Shown in pieces: positions 18,015 to 26,139 of a stretch of DNA of 64,000 nt (position 1 is its first letter; each line of letters opens with the position of its first letter). The notes under the pieces are model-generated. The model made no database searches, was not told the DNA's origin, and saw only the letters and a list, made by a program, of their open reading frames with translations. The stretch comes from Rufibacter sp. LB8. GTDB taxonomy: Bacteria; Bacteroidota; Bacteroidia; Cytophagales; Hymenobacteraceae. Made by a program: the position numbers and the translations under genes. The DNA lies in the NCBI RefSeq assembly GCF_014876185.1, contig NZ_JADALJ010000001.1:1054001-1118000 (forward strand), written 5' to 3'.

Positions 18015-18515
18015 GTTGTTCTTTCTTCTTCTTTTAAAGATAAATTTTATTTCCTCTAACCAACTACTTTTTTGCCCCTGTTGATTATCTGTTTGATTTG
18101 AAGAATTTTCTGATTCATTTACTGGGAACCATTCCTTGCCGGTAAGATATTTTTCAAAATCCGAAAGCAACAAGGAAGCCGCTTTCTCTAAATAGTCCTG
18201 TTCTACGTCCTGGTCTTCTTTAAGAACAAAATAAACCAATTGTCCGCCGAGGTGTGTTTCAGGTGGAGTTGTGTTAACTATTCTAATCTCAAAACCATAG
18301 TCTACAGGATGATAGGCATTCGAGACCCTTACAACCCTTTCAGCCGCTTTGTTGATGTATTCTATTTGGTCATAAATAATAACCCCATTCGGTTGCTTAC
18401 TTTCGGTATGCGTCGGTTTATCATAGCCGTAGTCCGTTGAAAGGCATTCAAAAAACCTCAGTGACTTCTCAATGAAGTTTTTCCTTTTAGCATCATATTG
18501 CTCTTTTATATTCAT
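18009..18515 (-). CDS. C33: unknown soluble protein
   Basis: A 168-residue cytoplasmic-looking protein with a central alternating strand/helix part (DQIEYINKAAERVVRVSNAYHP, cut by a VDYGFEIRIVN strand), a Gln/Ser/Asn-rich linker near residue 140 and a very basic tail (FIFKRRRKNN). No family was recognised; the first part is reminiscent of small immunity-type proteins, at low confidence. Its TAA stop is formed by the attC box itself. Confidence 0.7.
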   Translation of the reverse strand: MNIKEQYDAKRKNFIEKSLRFFECLSTDYGYDKPTHTESKQPNGVIIYDQIEYINKAAERVVRVSNAYHPVDYGFEIRIVNTTPPETHLGGQLVYFVLKEDQDVEQDYLEKAASLLLSDFEKYLTGKEWFPVNESENSSNQTDNQQGQKSSWLEEIKFIFKRRRKNNS

Positions 18516-18527
18516 AATATGAATAAC

Positions 18528-18595
18528 AGCTAACGGTTAGTATAAAAAACGTGCGAGGCCGTCGGCCGTAGCATGATTTTTATGCAATGTTGGGT
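18528..18595 (-). repeat. attC of cassette C32
   Basis: Arms GTATAAAAAACGTGC / GCATGATTTTTATGC around GGCCGTCGGCC. Right box GTTGGGTG pairs with CACCCAAC at the far end of C32. Confidence 0.85.
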
Positions 18596-18607
18596 GAAGC
18601 CATTTTT

Positions 18608-18979
18608 TTATTTACAGCTTACAACGCCAGCTTTAAAGTTTATTTTAGACACGCTTGGGTCTATTCTGCTATATGTTATTTTAATGCATTCCCCAATATT
18701 TGGATTTAAGCCATCCTGTGATTTTTGACTAGCTTCATATTTTTGTCCGTTAACTTGATAGTCGTAATGGATTAATGGATAAAGTGAAACTCTTACTCCT
18801 TTTGAATTTTGAAGGAAAGTCACTTTCCCTGTCGTTTCTGCCGAATCCTTAAAAGCTTTTTCTTTATATAAGTAGTTGTTTACGCCCCAAATTAAAGCTG
18901 CTGAAAAGAAAACAGTCATTACCAGTCTATAAGTTGTGAATTCTATTCCTGCAATTTTGAACAAGTATTTCTTTTCCAA
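18608..18979 (-). CDS. C32: DUF3592-like membrane protein, paralogue of C24
   Basis: A 123-residue protein with one N-terminal membrane segment (LVMTVFFSAALIWGVNNYL) and an exported beta-rich part (ETTGKVTFLQNSKGVRVSLYP, interrupted before IHYDYQVNGQKYEAS), the layout of DUF3592 proteins. It has the same length as the C24 product (23976-24347) and is about three quarters identical by eye, so this cassette exists twice in the array in diverged form. Confidence 0.75.
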   Translation of the reverse strand: MEKKYLFKIAGIEFTTYRLVMTVFFSAALIWGVNNYLYKEKAFKDSAETTGKVTFLQNSKGVRVSLYPLIHYDYQVNGQKYEASQKSQDGLNPNIGECIKITYSRIDPSVSKINFKAGVVSCK

Positions 18980-18997
18980 TTTTTATTTTATTGGTTA

Positions 18998-19067
18998 CAC
19001 CCAACGGCCTCGTGCATGAGACGTGCAAGGCCGTCGGCCGTAGCATGGCTTATGCACAATGTTAGCA
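18998..19067 (-). repeat. attC of cassette C31
   Basis: Arms GTGCATGAGACGTGC / GCATGGCTTATGCAC around GGCCGTCGGCC. Right box GTTAGCAATA pairs with TATTGCTAAC at the far end of C31. Confidence 0.85.
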
Positions 19068-19077
19068 ATAGGAGTTT

Positions 19078-19575
19078 TTATTCTAGTACAAGCGCTATAT
19101 CAAACTTACCTAGCTGCTTAGAAAAATCAGCTAAAAAAGAAGGCTTGAGCCATACTGTATCTTTCGTGTCCTGTCGAATGATTTGCATTTCTATGATATT
19201 GCTAAATATTTCGTGTCGATAAGATTCTTCTTGAAAGGTGAAGTTAGGCAAGTTGCTTCCGCTTGAAGCCGCTGAATGGGGGTTGATTATCATCTTATAA
19301 TATTCTAGTCCGTCCCGGTTTTCTTTTAAATATGTACCGCCAGAACTGTCCTTTGTCAGTTTACTATCCTCCGCTTTCCAGTCTTTTTTAAGCTTATAGA
19401 ATTCAATGGTGTCCTTTATTGCAAAATCATAATCACTTCTTTGAGTTGGCATTAGTGAGAAAGTGATTATGATTTTATCTTGAGTATTATTGATTATGTA
19501 GAAACTGGATAGCCATGAACAGCCACTAAGACTGAAAACCAAAATCGAATAAATGAATAGTAAACTTTTCTTCAT
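19078..19575 (-). CDS. C31: lipoprotein, unknown
   Basis: A 165-residue lipoprotein (signal ending ILVFSLSGC). The mature protein has beta-strand patterning (SFYIINNTQDKIIITFSLMP) and ends FDIALVLE. No family was recognised. The ATG lies only 8 nt after the preceding site, the shortest leader in the array. Confidence 0.7.
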   Translation of the reverse strand: MKKSLLFIYSILVFSLSGCSWLSSFYIINNTQDKIIITFSLMPTQRSDYDFAIKDTIEFYKLKKDWKAEDSKLTKDSSGGTYLKENRDGLEYYKMIINPHSAASSGSNLPNFTFQEESYRHEIFSNIIEMQIIRQDTKDTVWLKPSFLADFSKQLGKFDIALVLE

Positions 19576-19583
19576 TCTCTTAT

Positions 19584-19650
19584 TGCTAACGGTTTAGCTA
19601 AACGACGGCCAAGGCCGTCGGCCGAGTCTGGCGTTTAGCTGTTGTTGTGG
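19584..19650 (-). repeat. attC of cassette C30
   Basis: Arms AGCTAAACGACGG / CTGGCGTTTAGCT around GGCCGTCGGCC. Right box GTTGTGGTGC pairs exactly with GCACCACAAC at the far end of C30. Confidence 0.85.
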
Positions 19651-19668
19651 TGCGTTTTTCTTTCTGCT

Positions 19669-20136
19669 TTAGCTATCAAAATCCTGACATTCTACTTCAC
19701 AAACATAACAGCCAATTTCCTTCAGCTTTGGTAATGTGTTATTCAAATAATACCCATAGTCAGTGTACCTGTCAGAGCCGATGATTCTTTTACCGATTCC
19801 AGGGGTAATGTGCAATTCGTAATGCTTTGCATACCCACTGTTTTTATTCTCTAGTGGGTAAATCAGGAGAATGTTACATTCAAAGTATTCCCTATCACAA
19901 AATGTAATAGCGTTCAGTTTGTTGCTCCTTTCCCTATTGTCCAGTATTTTGTAAACTTCTTCTACATCATAGAATACTTTATAGTCGAAGTCGTCAAGGT
20001 CATTAACCGCTATAGAAGAGAATTTTCCGTTTTGGTCTTTGAGAGTCCAGAAATCATTGGTGAAATCGCGGATGAGGTCTGATAGAGTTTTATGGTTAGT
20101 AACTACTCTTATTTTGATTGACCTTGAAACGCTCAT
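19669..20136 (-). CDS. C30: unknown soluble protein
   Basis: A 155-residue acidic protein without a signal peptide. Notable stretches are ISDLIRDF-like helices near the start, a strand NILLIYPLE in the middle and a Cys-containing end (GCYVCEVECQDFDS). No family was recognised. The leader is about 19 nt. Confidence 0.65.
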   Translation of the reverse strand: MSVSRSIKIRVVTNHKTLSDLIRDFTNDFWTLKDQNGKFSSIAVNDLDDFDYKVFYDVEEVYKILDNRERSNKLNAITFCDREYFECNILLIYPLENKNSGYAKHYELHITPGIGKRIIGSDRYTDYGYYLNNTLPKLKEIGCYVCEVECQDFDS

Positions 20137-20155
20137 TTTTTATATTTTAAATGCA

Positions 20156-20223
20156 CCACAACGGTTAGTATAAAAAACGTGCGAGGCCGTCGGCCGAAGC
20201 ATGATTTTTATACAGTGTTAGCA
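20156..20223 (-). repeat. attC of cassette C29
   Basis: Arms GTATAAAAAACGTGC / GCATGATTTTTATAC around GGCCGTCGGCC. Right box GTTAGCAGT pairs with ACTGCTAAC at the far end of C29. Confidence 0.85.
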
Positions 20224-20227
20224 GTTT

Positions 20228-21007
20228 TTATTTTTTGTACACAATTGCAATATTTCTATCTTTTATCTTTAATTCTATACTTTCAATGTCTCCAATATCG
20301 TGCTTTATCGCTAACTCATAATTTGCAAAAGACTCACCATTAGTATCCGAGCCATAACCAGCAAGCAACACTTTATTATTTATTTCACTTACAACTTTCA
20401 TTTGCTTTGGGGACATTTGTAAGTAATTTTTCCAAACTGGATGTATGCCATCTAAACTGTAGATTGATACAGTATGTCCTTGTCCACCATTAATATTATT
20501 TTCTATTCTTATTGCACGGCCACTATTCGGGTTATCACTAACAATTCTTCCATTCTCTAATCTTTGGTGAGAATTTGATACAAAGAATATATTGGATAGG
20601 TCTAGTTTAAAGTTTCCAGATGCAGCCCCAGCCATCTTTTTTTCTAATTCTCCTAGTCTTTTGTATTTAATCTGAACTGCATTATTTTTAGCCATTGAGT
20701 CTCCTAAATCGGCTGCTCTTTCATAATCTAACTCTGCCTTAGTTATGTTGTTAAGCATTTGATTTGCTACACCTCTTAAATTGATTGCACTGGCAAAATT
20801 TGGGTCTATTTTTATTGCATTATGACTAGCAATAAAAGAATCTACAAAATTTCTTGTCTGTCCATCGCATACAGCTTTGTTTGCAAATATTATTTCATCC
20901 TCAACTCCATTTTGGATAAGGAGCATATATAAGGAGCTTGCTTCAGTAAATTTTGTTTGCTTTAATAAAACATTAGCCTGGTCGAAGATTTCATTAGCTG
21001 TCGCCAT
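20228..21007 (-). CDS. C29 second gene: TPR-like protein
   Basis: A 259-residue soluble protein. Residues about 1-120 are helical TPR-like repeats (EIFDQANVLLKQTKFTEASS, then NLRGVANQMLNNITKAELDY); residues about 140-255 are beta-rich with HTVSIYSLDGIHPVWKNYLQ. It is the distal gene of a two-gene cassette, 33 bp downstream of its partner and not separated from it by a site. This may be a functional pair; no family is known to me for either. Confidence 0.65.
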   Translation of the reverse strand: MATANEIFDQANVLLKQTKFTEASSLYMLLIQNGVEDEIIFANKAVCDGQTRNFVDSFIASHNAIKIDPNFASAINLRGVANQMLNNITKAELDYERAADLGDSMAKNNAVQIKYKRLGELEKKMAGAASGNFKLDLSNIFFVSNSHQRLENGRIVSDNPNSGRAIRIENNINGGQGHTVSIYSLDGIHPVWKNYLQMSPKQMKVVSEINNKVLLAGYGSDTNGESFANYELAIKHDIGDIESIELKIKDRNIAIVYKK

Positions 21008-21040
21008 AAATTGTGATTTTATAAAAAGTTTATTTAGTTT

Positions 21041-21493
21041 CTAGTTGTAAAATTCTATCAATTTTTCAGGCTTGCTAAAGGAAAAAGTTACCTTAACAGG
21101 TTCACTATCTTGAAAAAATAGATTACAGCAATAAGGCTCGTTAGTAGCAAAATCTTTTTTATGTCTAGTAGCGCCAATTGCCATTTTTAAACCCAATATT
21201 CCCATGCAGTTTGTATTTGTTTCTGCTGGTAATGTTACAATTTGCAATCTATCATTTGAAGTTATGAATTCATCTAAAATAAATTGATTAGCAATTTGGT
21301 CAAACAATAAATTGTCATAAACTGTTATTCTATAAGTTTCTTCCCCGTCTTGGGTGATGACTGTAAAATAAATAGGTAGTTCACTATTTCCCGATTTAAC
21401 TAATTTGCCTTCTAACCATATTTCGTATCTTTTCGGACTAAAGGTGAATGTCTTTTTTTTTAATTTTTTAAAAGGCTCGAAAGTGTCAAACAT
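21041..21493 (-). CDS. C29 first gene: unknown beta-rich protein
   Basis: A 150-residue soluble protein that is mostly beta strands (RYEIWLEGKLVKSGNSELPI, then YFTVITQDGEETYRITVYD) with a Cys pair (EPYCCNLFF) near the end. The upstream leader is 65 nt, longer than usual here. It is followed in the same cassette by the TPR-like gene. The function is unknown. Confidence 0.65.
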   Translation of the reverse strand: MFDTFEPFKKLKKKTFTFSPKRYEIWLEGKLVKSGNSELPIYFTVITQDGEETYRITVYDNLLFDQIANQFILDEFITSNDRLQIVTLPAETNTNCMGILGLKMAIGATRHKKDFATNEPYCCNLFFQDSEPVKVTFSFSKPEKLIEFYN

Positions 21494-21558
21494 ATCTTTA
21501 AGTTAATTTTCATGCTTACTCTAACGTTTTCAGCTTACCGTTTTTTTTTATTAATTAC

Positions 21559-21625
21559 TGCTAACGGTTTGGCTAAACGGCGGCGATGGCCGTCGGCCGG
21601 AGTTGGCGTTTAGGTGTTGTTATGT
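21559..21625 (-). repeat. attC of cassette C28
   Basis: Arms GGCTAAACGGCGG / TTGGCGTTTAGG around GGCCGTCGGCC. Right box GTTATGTGC pairs exactly with GCACATAAC at the far end of C28. Confidence 0.85.
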
Positions 21626-22020
21626 GCAGTTGTTTCTTTTCTTTGGCCAAGCTGCTACTTTTTGCTTTTCTGTTTTGGGCCTGTTTTTGGAAAAAGAGCC
21701 CGAAAACGCAAAAACGAAGCTTTAGGCGAATTCTTTTTCCGTCCTGTTTTCGGCCTGATTTCCGAAAATCAGGCCGAAAACGCATTTCGAGTCGTCGCGT
21801 TGAACGCATTTTGCGTCCGTCTTTGCTCAAACGCCTGGACAATTCCTCTTCTGCAACTTTTGCCGATAAAAGTCGGGGTGCGTTTGCAAACTTTTGCCAA
21901 GGTAATCTAATTCCTTTGCTCGTTTTGATTACGTTTTGCTTCCAGAATTTGCGTTCAGTTTTTTCTTTTCACTTTTTGAGAATCGCTGAATGGCCAGCTA
22001 CGAGCCATGTTTACAATTGC
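21626..22020 (-). other. C28: gene-less cassette (non-coding family)
   Basis: About 395 bp with the family layout: a palindrome near 21673-21712 (TTTTGGGCCTG / AGAGCCCGAAAA), a second, near-perfect one near 21743-21782 (CGGCCTGATTTCCG / AATCAGGCCGAAAACGC), then GCATTTTGCGTC and CTCAAACGC blocks. Open frames across it are shadows without a plausible product. Confidence 0.7.
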
Positions 22021-22086
22021 ACATAACAGTTAGTATAAGCGGCGACGATGGCCGTCGGCCGAGATGCCGTTTATACCTTGTTAGGT
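22021..22086 (-). repeat. attC of cassette C27
   Basis: Arms GTATAAGCGGCG / ATGCCGTTTATAC around GGCCGTCGGCC. Right box GTTAGGTGC pairs with GCACCCAAC at the far end of C27 (one mismatch). Confidence 0.82.
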
Positions 22087-22565
22087 GCTGGCGTTTTTTG
22101 TTTTATTATTTTCAATTCTGCTTTATTATTAGAAAGCCATAAATGGAGGTGGTAAAAATCCTCTCCATCTAATCCATCTTCGCTGAGTTTGTCCAAATTA
22201 CCGTAATAAATTCGTGTTCTATACAATCCCTTCTCTAGTTCAATCCTTTGGGCATCTGGGAAATATTCAGTACATCCTGAGATGACTAATTTTCCTGATG
22301 GTAATTCTAAATCACATTCATTTATTTGGTCGTATGGAGTTAAATCAAGGGGAAGTTTTGGTTCTGTATTGAATATTTCTATCGTTACAGGTACATCCAT
22401 ATTTCTGACAGTTCCAACCCCAATTGTACCTTGAGCTAAAGCTAAAAATCGGTCACAAGCTTCCTGAGTCCAAGAATCAGATAAATCCCCCTCCAATTCT
22501 TCATCTAGTAGGTAGAACTGGAAGTAATCAGCAAATAAGTCTGTTTGGATTTCTTTAATCTTCAT
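22071..22565 (-). CDS. C27: unknown soluble protein
   Basis: A 164-residue acidic protein with aromatic and acidic stretches (DYFQFYLLDEELEGDLSDSW) and a beta-rich core (LPSGKLVISGCTEYFPDAQR). No family was recognised; it resembles generic conserved hypotheticals that occur in cassettes. Its last residues (PNKV) and its stop codon lie inside the attC. Confidence 0.65.
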   Translation of the reverse strand: MKIKEIQTDLFADYFQFYLLDEELEGDLSDSWTQEACDRFLALAQGTIGVGTVRNMDVPVTIEIFNTEPKLPLDLTPYDQINECDLELPSGKLVISGCTEYFPDAQRIELEKGLYRTRIYYGNLDKLSEDGLDGEDFYHLHLWLSNNKAELKIIKQKTPAPNKV

Positions 22566-22581
22566 TTATAACTTCGCTTGC

Positions 22582-22650
22582 ACCCAACGGTCTCGTGTAA
22601 AAAGTGTGCTAGGCCGTCGGCCGACGCATATTTTTTACACAATGTTGGGT
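22582..22650 (-). repeat. attC of cassette C26
   Basis: Arms GTGTAAAAAGTGTGC / GCATATTTTTTACAC around GGCCGTCGGCC. Right box GTTGGGTG pairs with CACCCAAC at the far end of C26. Confidence 0.85.
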
Positions 22651-22654
22651 GACG

Positions 22655-23218
22655 TTATTTTTGGTTGAATTTTTCCTTGCCGTTGTAGAGATTTTTGGGC
22701 GGCGATGCGACAATGATAACTACAGCTTTTTTCCCGTTTGCATTGAAATTGCTATTAAGCTCGTCACCCCAAACAACCTTTACTTCTTTTAACAAGTCGG
22801 GTGTTATGCTGGCCAAGTCACCTGCGTAATTATCTGTTAAGACTTTTCCATTCAGGATATATTGGAAACTGTCATCACTTCCTTCAACTTCAAGTCGTTT
22901 ATTATAATCACTACTTGCTTCTTTCAGCACCTTCTGGTACTTAACCTTAGCAAATGCTTTAGTTTCAATCTCAACGGCTCCATCTTTAGCCTTGTCTCCG
23001 TATCGGGTTGTTGCGTCCTTTCCAAAATAAGTTGTTAAAGAGGCAACATCTTCAGCTTCCATTGTTTGCATTGCAGATTTATCAGATGCCTGTCCGTCTA
23101 TAATGAAGTGAGGATTGGGGCCAAGTTTATTTACGGCCTCAATAGGTGATATTCTTTGTGCAGGTTTGCAGCCAAGGAATGAAGTAGCTAAAGCAACAAC
23201 GAGTATATATTTTTTCAT
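22655..23218 (-). CDS. C26: lipoprotein with TonB-plug-like motif
   Basis: A 187-residue lipoprotein (LVVALATSFLGC). The middle (LTTYFGKDATTRYGDKAKDG, then AVEIETK) resembles the repeated 'plug' motif that Bacteroidota SusC- and TonB-associated proteins use (…GKDAxxxYGxxAxxGxxxIxTK). It is much too short to be a receptor. The C17 product carries a related motif. The role is unknown. Confidence 0.65.
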   Translation of the reverse strand: MKKYILVVALATSFLGCKPAQRISPIEAVNKLGPNPHFIIDGQASDKSAMQTMEAEDVASLTTYFGKDATTRYGDKAKDGAVEIETKAFAKVKYQKVLKEASSDYNKRLEVEGSDDSFQYILNGKVLTDNYAGDLASITPDLLKEVKVVWGDELNSNFNANGKKAVVIIVASPPKNLYNGKEKFNQK

Positions 23219-23236
23219 TTCTTAATTTATAATGAC

Positions 23237-23305
23237 ACCCAACGGTCTCGTGTAAAAGACGTGCAAGGCCGTCGGCCGACGCATGACTTTTACACAATGT
23301 TGGCA
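23237..23305 (-). repeat. attC of cassette C25
   Basis: Arms GTGTAAAAGACGTGC / GCATGACTTTTACAC around GGCCGTCGGCC. Right box GTTGGCACAA pairs exactly with TTGTGCCAAC at the far end of C25. Confidence 0.85.
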
Positions 23306-23315
23306 CAAGTAGTTT

Positions 23316-23879
23316 TTATTTATGCTTCCCTATTAGTGGCTTTAACTCCTTTGCTAATGCGTTTTCTACAATTGGCATCAAGTCCGCCATGTTCTTCTCA
23401 AATTCATAAACATGGATTTTGAATTTAATCGGTAGATTTTTTGCCCAGTAGTAGAGCTGAAGTCCTTGAGTCGCTTTAACTTTGTAGTAACCTAAATGTT
23501 GGATTAGTCTGCCCCAGAACTGCGTTTTTACTTTCCCTACGTATAAAGCTCTGGTATCAAAGTTTAGCGTCTTTTTAAGGGCAGGTACCGACTTATAATC
23601 ACCTAAGTTGATATATTTAGTTAGTTCAGCAATAATTGCTTGATTGTCTATATCAGAAATTATTTCAAACCAGTAAAGAACTGGGCCTGTAACTTTCTTA
23701 AGCTGGCTGAATGTTTCTTTGAATTTTTCTGAATCCCTAATGTCGATATGATTGTAATCTTCTAAATCTTTACAATCTACTTCAAACGTCTGATAGCTTT
23801 TTATCCCGTTTCTTGATACTTCAATAAGAGGTTCAGCGGCTTGACCACAGATTTCCTTTATTCTATCGATGTGATTCAT
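23316..23879 (-). CDS. C25: possible GIY-YIG-like protein
   Basis: A 187-residue soluble protein. Residues about 64-70 (VLYWFEI) and 112-117 (ALYVGK) sit like the GIY and YIG strands of GIY-YIG nucleases; these are followed by a helix with an Arg (QFWGRLIQHLGYYK) and a Glu-containing helix near 170-180 (IVENALAKELKPLIGKHK). The motif is divergent, so nuclease activity is uncertain. Confidence 0.55.
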   Translation of the reverse strand: MNHIDRIKEICGQAAEPLIEVSRNGIKSYQTFEVDCKDLEDYNHIDIRDSEKFKETFSQLKKVTGPVLYWFEIISDIDNQAIIAELTKYINLGDYKSVPALKKTLNFDTRALYVGKVKTQFWGRLIQHLGYYKVKATQGLQLYYWAKNLPIKFKIHVYEFEKNMADLMPIVENALAKELKPLIGKHK

Positions 23880-23898
23880 TATTAATTCTATCTATTTG

Positions 23899-23965
23899 TG
23901 CCAACGTCTAGTGTAAAAGACGGCGACAGCCGTCGGCTGGAGATGACTTTTACACGATGTTGGGT
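23899..23965 (-). repeat. attC of cassette C24
   Basis: Arms GTGTAAAAGACGGCG / GATGACTTTTACAC; the core is AGCCGTCGGCT, in which both flanking pairs are changed together. Right box GTTGGGTGTA pairs exactly with TACACCCAAC at the far end of C24. Confidence 0.85.
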
Positions 23966-23975
23966 GTAGTCATTT

Positions 23976-24347
23976 TTATTCACATTTCACTATGCCAGCA
24001 CTAAAATTGATTTTTGACACGTTGGGGTCGGTTATGCTGTAAGTTATTTTGATGCAGTCCCCAATTTTTGGGTTTAATTCTTCTTCTGACTTTTGACTCC
24101 CTTTAAACTTTTGTCCGTATACTTGATATTCGTAACGGATATAAGGATAAAGCGAAACCCTAACTCCTTTTGAGTTTTGAAGGTAGGTCACTGTTCCGGT
24201 CGTTTCTCCTGAATCCTCGAAAGCTTTTTCTTTATAAAGGTAATTTTTTACTCCCCATATTGTAACTGCTGAAAAGAAAACAGTCATTATCAATCGGTAA
24301 GTTGTAAACTCTATTCCTGCAATTTTAAATAAATATCTTTTTTTCAA
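23976..24347 (-). CDS. C24: DUF3592-like membrane protein, paralogue of C32
   Basis: A 123-residue protein with an N-terminal membrane segment (LIMTVFFSAVTIWGVKNYL) and an exported beta-rich part ending SAGIVKCE. It is the diverged copy of the C32 product, about three quarters identical by eye, with a similar leader and cassette boxes. That both copies persist suggests either duplicate capture or duplication followed by divergence. Confidence 0.75.
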   Translation of the reverse strand: MKKRYLFKIAGIEFTTYRLIMTVFFSAVTIWGVKNYLYKEKAFEDSGETTGTVTYLQNSKGVRVSLYPYIRYEYQVYGQKFKGSQKSEEELNPKIGDCIKITYSITDPNVSKINFSAGIVKCE

Positions 24348-24366
24348 TTCCCAATTTATTGATTAC

Positions 24367-24435
24367 ACCCAACGGTCTAGTATAAAAAACGTGCTAGGCC
24401 GTCGGCCGTAGCATGATTTTTATACAATGTTAGCG
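24367..24435 (-). repeat. attC of cassette C23
   Basis: Arms GTATAAAAAACGTGC / GCATGATTTTTATAC around GGCCGTCGGCC. Right box GTTAGCGGTA pairs with TACCGCTAAC at the far end of C23. Confidence 0.85.
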
Positions 24436-24477
24436 GTAGTTTTTTTTCTTAATTTCATAAATTATTAGGTTATAATA

Positions 24478-24975
24478 TTAAAGAGTGCAAAAGTTGTCAT
24501 TAACAAAATATGAAATTGCTCTATATCTAACATTTTCAATTTTGTCTATATCCTCTACAATATTAGCTTTATCACTGTGGTGATTTATAACTTCCTCTTC
24601 AAAATTATCTATATTTCCTCCCCCAAATGCTCTTTGGATGAAGCTACAAACCTCTATATCTTCTCTAAAGTCACCTGCATGAAAGCCTGGGTTTAAAAAA
24701 GAAATTACTGATTTTTTATTCTTGTAATAATTATTTGTAATTACAAAATTGTTTTCATCTATTGGAATATATAAGTAACAAAGGTATTTTGCTGAATAGG
24801 GCTTAAACATAAAAAGGTCTCTAAATTTGCCGTCTTCTTCTTTGCAAACTCCATATTTTAGCACTTTAGTATTGAATTCTTTTTCTACAAGTTTTGATAT
24901 TTCAGCAATATTTATGTTTAATATTTCCTCTATTGAAGGTTGCTTTTTTTTGAGAAACGAATCAAATAGTCCCAT
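24478..24975 (-). CDS. C23 second gene: unknown, related to its neighbour
   Basis: A 165-residue soluble protein. It shares an overall layout with the preceding gene of the cassette: a helix with ISKLVEKEFNTKVLK near the start, FRDLF, a beta-rich middle, and an ending RYRAISYFV comparable with YRRVLYYL. The pair looks like an old tandem duplication inside one cassette. No family was recognised. Confidence 0.65.
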   Translation of the reverse strand: MGLFDSFLKKKQPSIEEILNINIAEISKLVEKEFNTKVLKYGVCKEEDGKFRDLFMFKPYSAKYLCYLYIPIDENNFVITNNYYKNKKSVISFLNPGFHAGDFREDIEVCSFIQRAFGGGNIDNFEEEVINHHSDKANIVEDIDKIENVRYRAISYFVNDNFCTL

Positions 24976-24992
24976 TTTTTTGGTTTTTAAGG

Positions 24993-25487
24993 TTATAAAT
25001 AATATAAAACTCTTCTATATGCAACACTTCCGAGTTTGGAATAGATGTCATCAGAAATTAATGTGTCGCTAGTTGAATAGATGTCGTTAGTGTCCATTCC
25101 ACTTGACATTGCATAACTCATCTTTATTTGGCCTCCATCATACACTTTTAATCCTAAATCTTTTGAACAAAAGTTGATAACGTCATTAAATGAGGACTTA
25201 TTTGTTTGAAGGTTTCTATTATAAATAAAGCCTTGGTCATTTACTGCTACTAAAACTAAGCAAGCATATGTTACATCATTATCGTTGAAAGATTTTAATT
25301 TTGGGAAACTTGGCCCAAAAACATTATTTTCTTTCCCAGTTAGGTTTGAACTTTCGATTGGGTAAATAGTCCTAAAAAGTCCGCTGGTTTTTTTAGCAAA
25401 CATTTTACGAAGAATTACTGTATCGAATTCTTTTTCTATTTCTTGACTCAACCTGTCCAATGAGTTTTTAACTTCACTATTTTCCAT
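24993..25487 (-). CDS. C23 first gene: unknown
   Basis: A 164-residue soluble protein beginning with a helix (LSQEIEKEFDTVILRKMF) followed by FRTIYPIES, a beta-rich core (VTYACLVLVAVNDQGFIYN) and the ending YRRVLYYL. It is a diverged paralogue of the following gene, 17 bp downstream, with no site between them. Confidence 0.65.
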   Translation of the reverse strand: MENSEVKNSLDRLSQEIEKEFDTVILRKMFAKKTSGLFRTIYPIESSNLTGKENNVFGPSFPKLKSFNDNDVTYACLVLVAVNDQGFIYNRNLQTNKSSFNDVINFCSKDLGLKVYDGGQIKMSYAMSSGMDTNDIYSTSDTLISDDIYSKLGSVAYRRVLYYL

Positions 25488-25506
25488 ATTATTTTTTTTA
25501 AATTAC

Positions 25507-25574
25507 CGCTAACGGTTAGTATAAAAAACGTGCGAGGCCGTCGGCCGAAGCATGATTTTTATACAATGTTGGCA
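25507..25574 (-). repeat. attC of cassette C22
   Basis: Arms GTATAAAAAACGTGC / GCATGATTTTTATAC around GGCCGTCGGCC. Right box GTTGGCAG pairs with CTGCCAAC at the far end of C22. Confidence 0.85.
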
Positions 25575-26035
25575 GAAGTTATTTTTTTATCAATTACCTC
25601 AAGCAATTCTTTGTAATTATTTATCCAATAATTGTCTGTCTCATTTTCAAAAACATACAAGAGATTTAATTTGATTCTTTGCAACATTTCAATATCGTAT
25701 TCATTTGGACTAAGTGAATAGAAACAGGCTCCTAAATTTTGTGAAAGGAAATCTAGGTTGTCTGACTGCTCAACTTCACTAAAAATTTTACAAAAAAGGT
25801 AATCTTGCCGCAGATATTTGTTTCCTCCAAAAAGAATAGGGCTAGCAAGTTCAAAAAGGAAGTTATTTGGCCAATCCCAAATAACTCGACTGAATTCTTC
25901 GGATTGTTTTTCAGTTAAGCTTCCAACAACTGATTCTAAATGTGGGATATGTTCATATTCCCAAGCACCACAATCATCATTAATGTTTTCGGATAAGTAA
26001 TATTTAAGATGTTCAATTGGATTATCTAATTCCAT
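25559..26035 (-). CDS. C22: unknown helical protein
   Basis: A 158-residue, mostly helical soluble protein (HLKYYLSENINDDCGAWEYE, then SEEFSRVIWDWPNNFLFELA). The layout recalls small immunity proteins, but no family was recognised. The frame continues upstream through the site, so I start at MELDNPIEHLKYYL (26035), 15 nt after it. Residues ANIV and the stop are inside the attC. Confidence 0.65.
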   Translation of the reverse strand: MELDNPIEHLKYYLSENINDDCGAWEYEHIPHLESVVGSLTEKQSEEFSRVIWDWPNNFLFELASPILFGGNKYLRQDYLFCKIFSEVEQSDNLDFLSQNLGACFYSLSPNEYDIEMLQRIKLNLLYVFENETDNYWINNYKELLEVIDKKITSANIV

Positions 26036-26050
26036 ATCTTTTATAATTAC

Positions 26051-26119
26051 TGCCAACGGCCTCGTGCATGAGACGTGCAAGGCCGTCGGCCGGAGCATGC
26101 CTTATGCACCTTGTTGGCA
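26051..26119 (-). repeat. attC of cassette C21
   Basis: Arms GTGCATGAGACGTGC / GCATGCCTTATGCAC around GGCCGTCGGCC. Right box GTTGGCAG pairs with CTGCCAAC at the far end of C21. Confidence 0.85.
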
Positions 26120-26139
26120 GGAGTGGTTTTTCCTAAACA

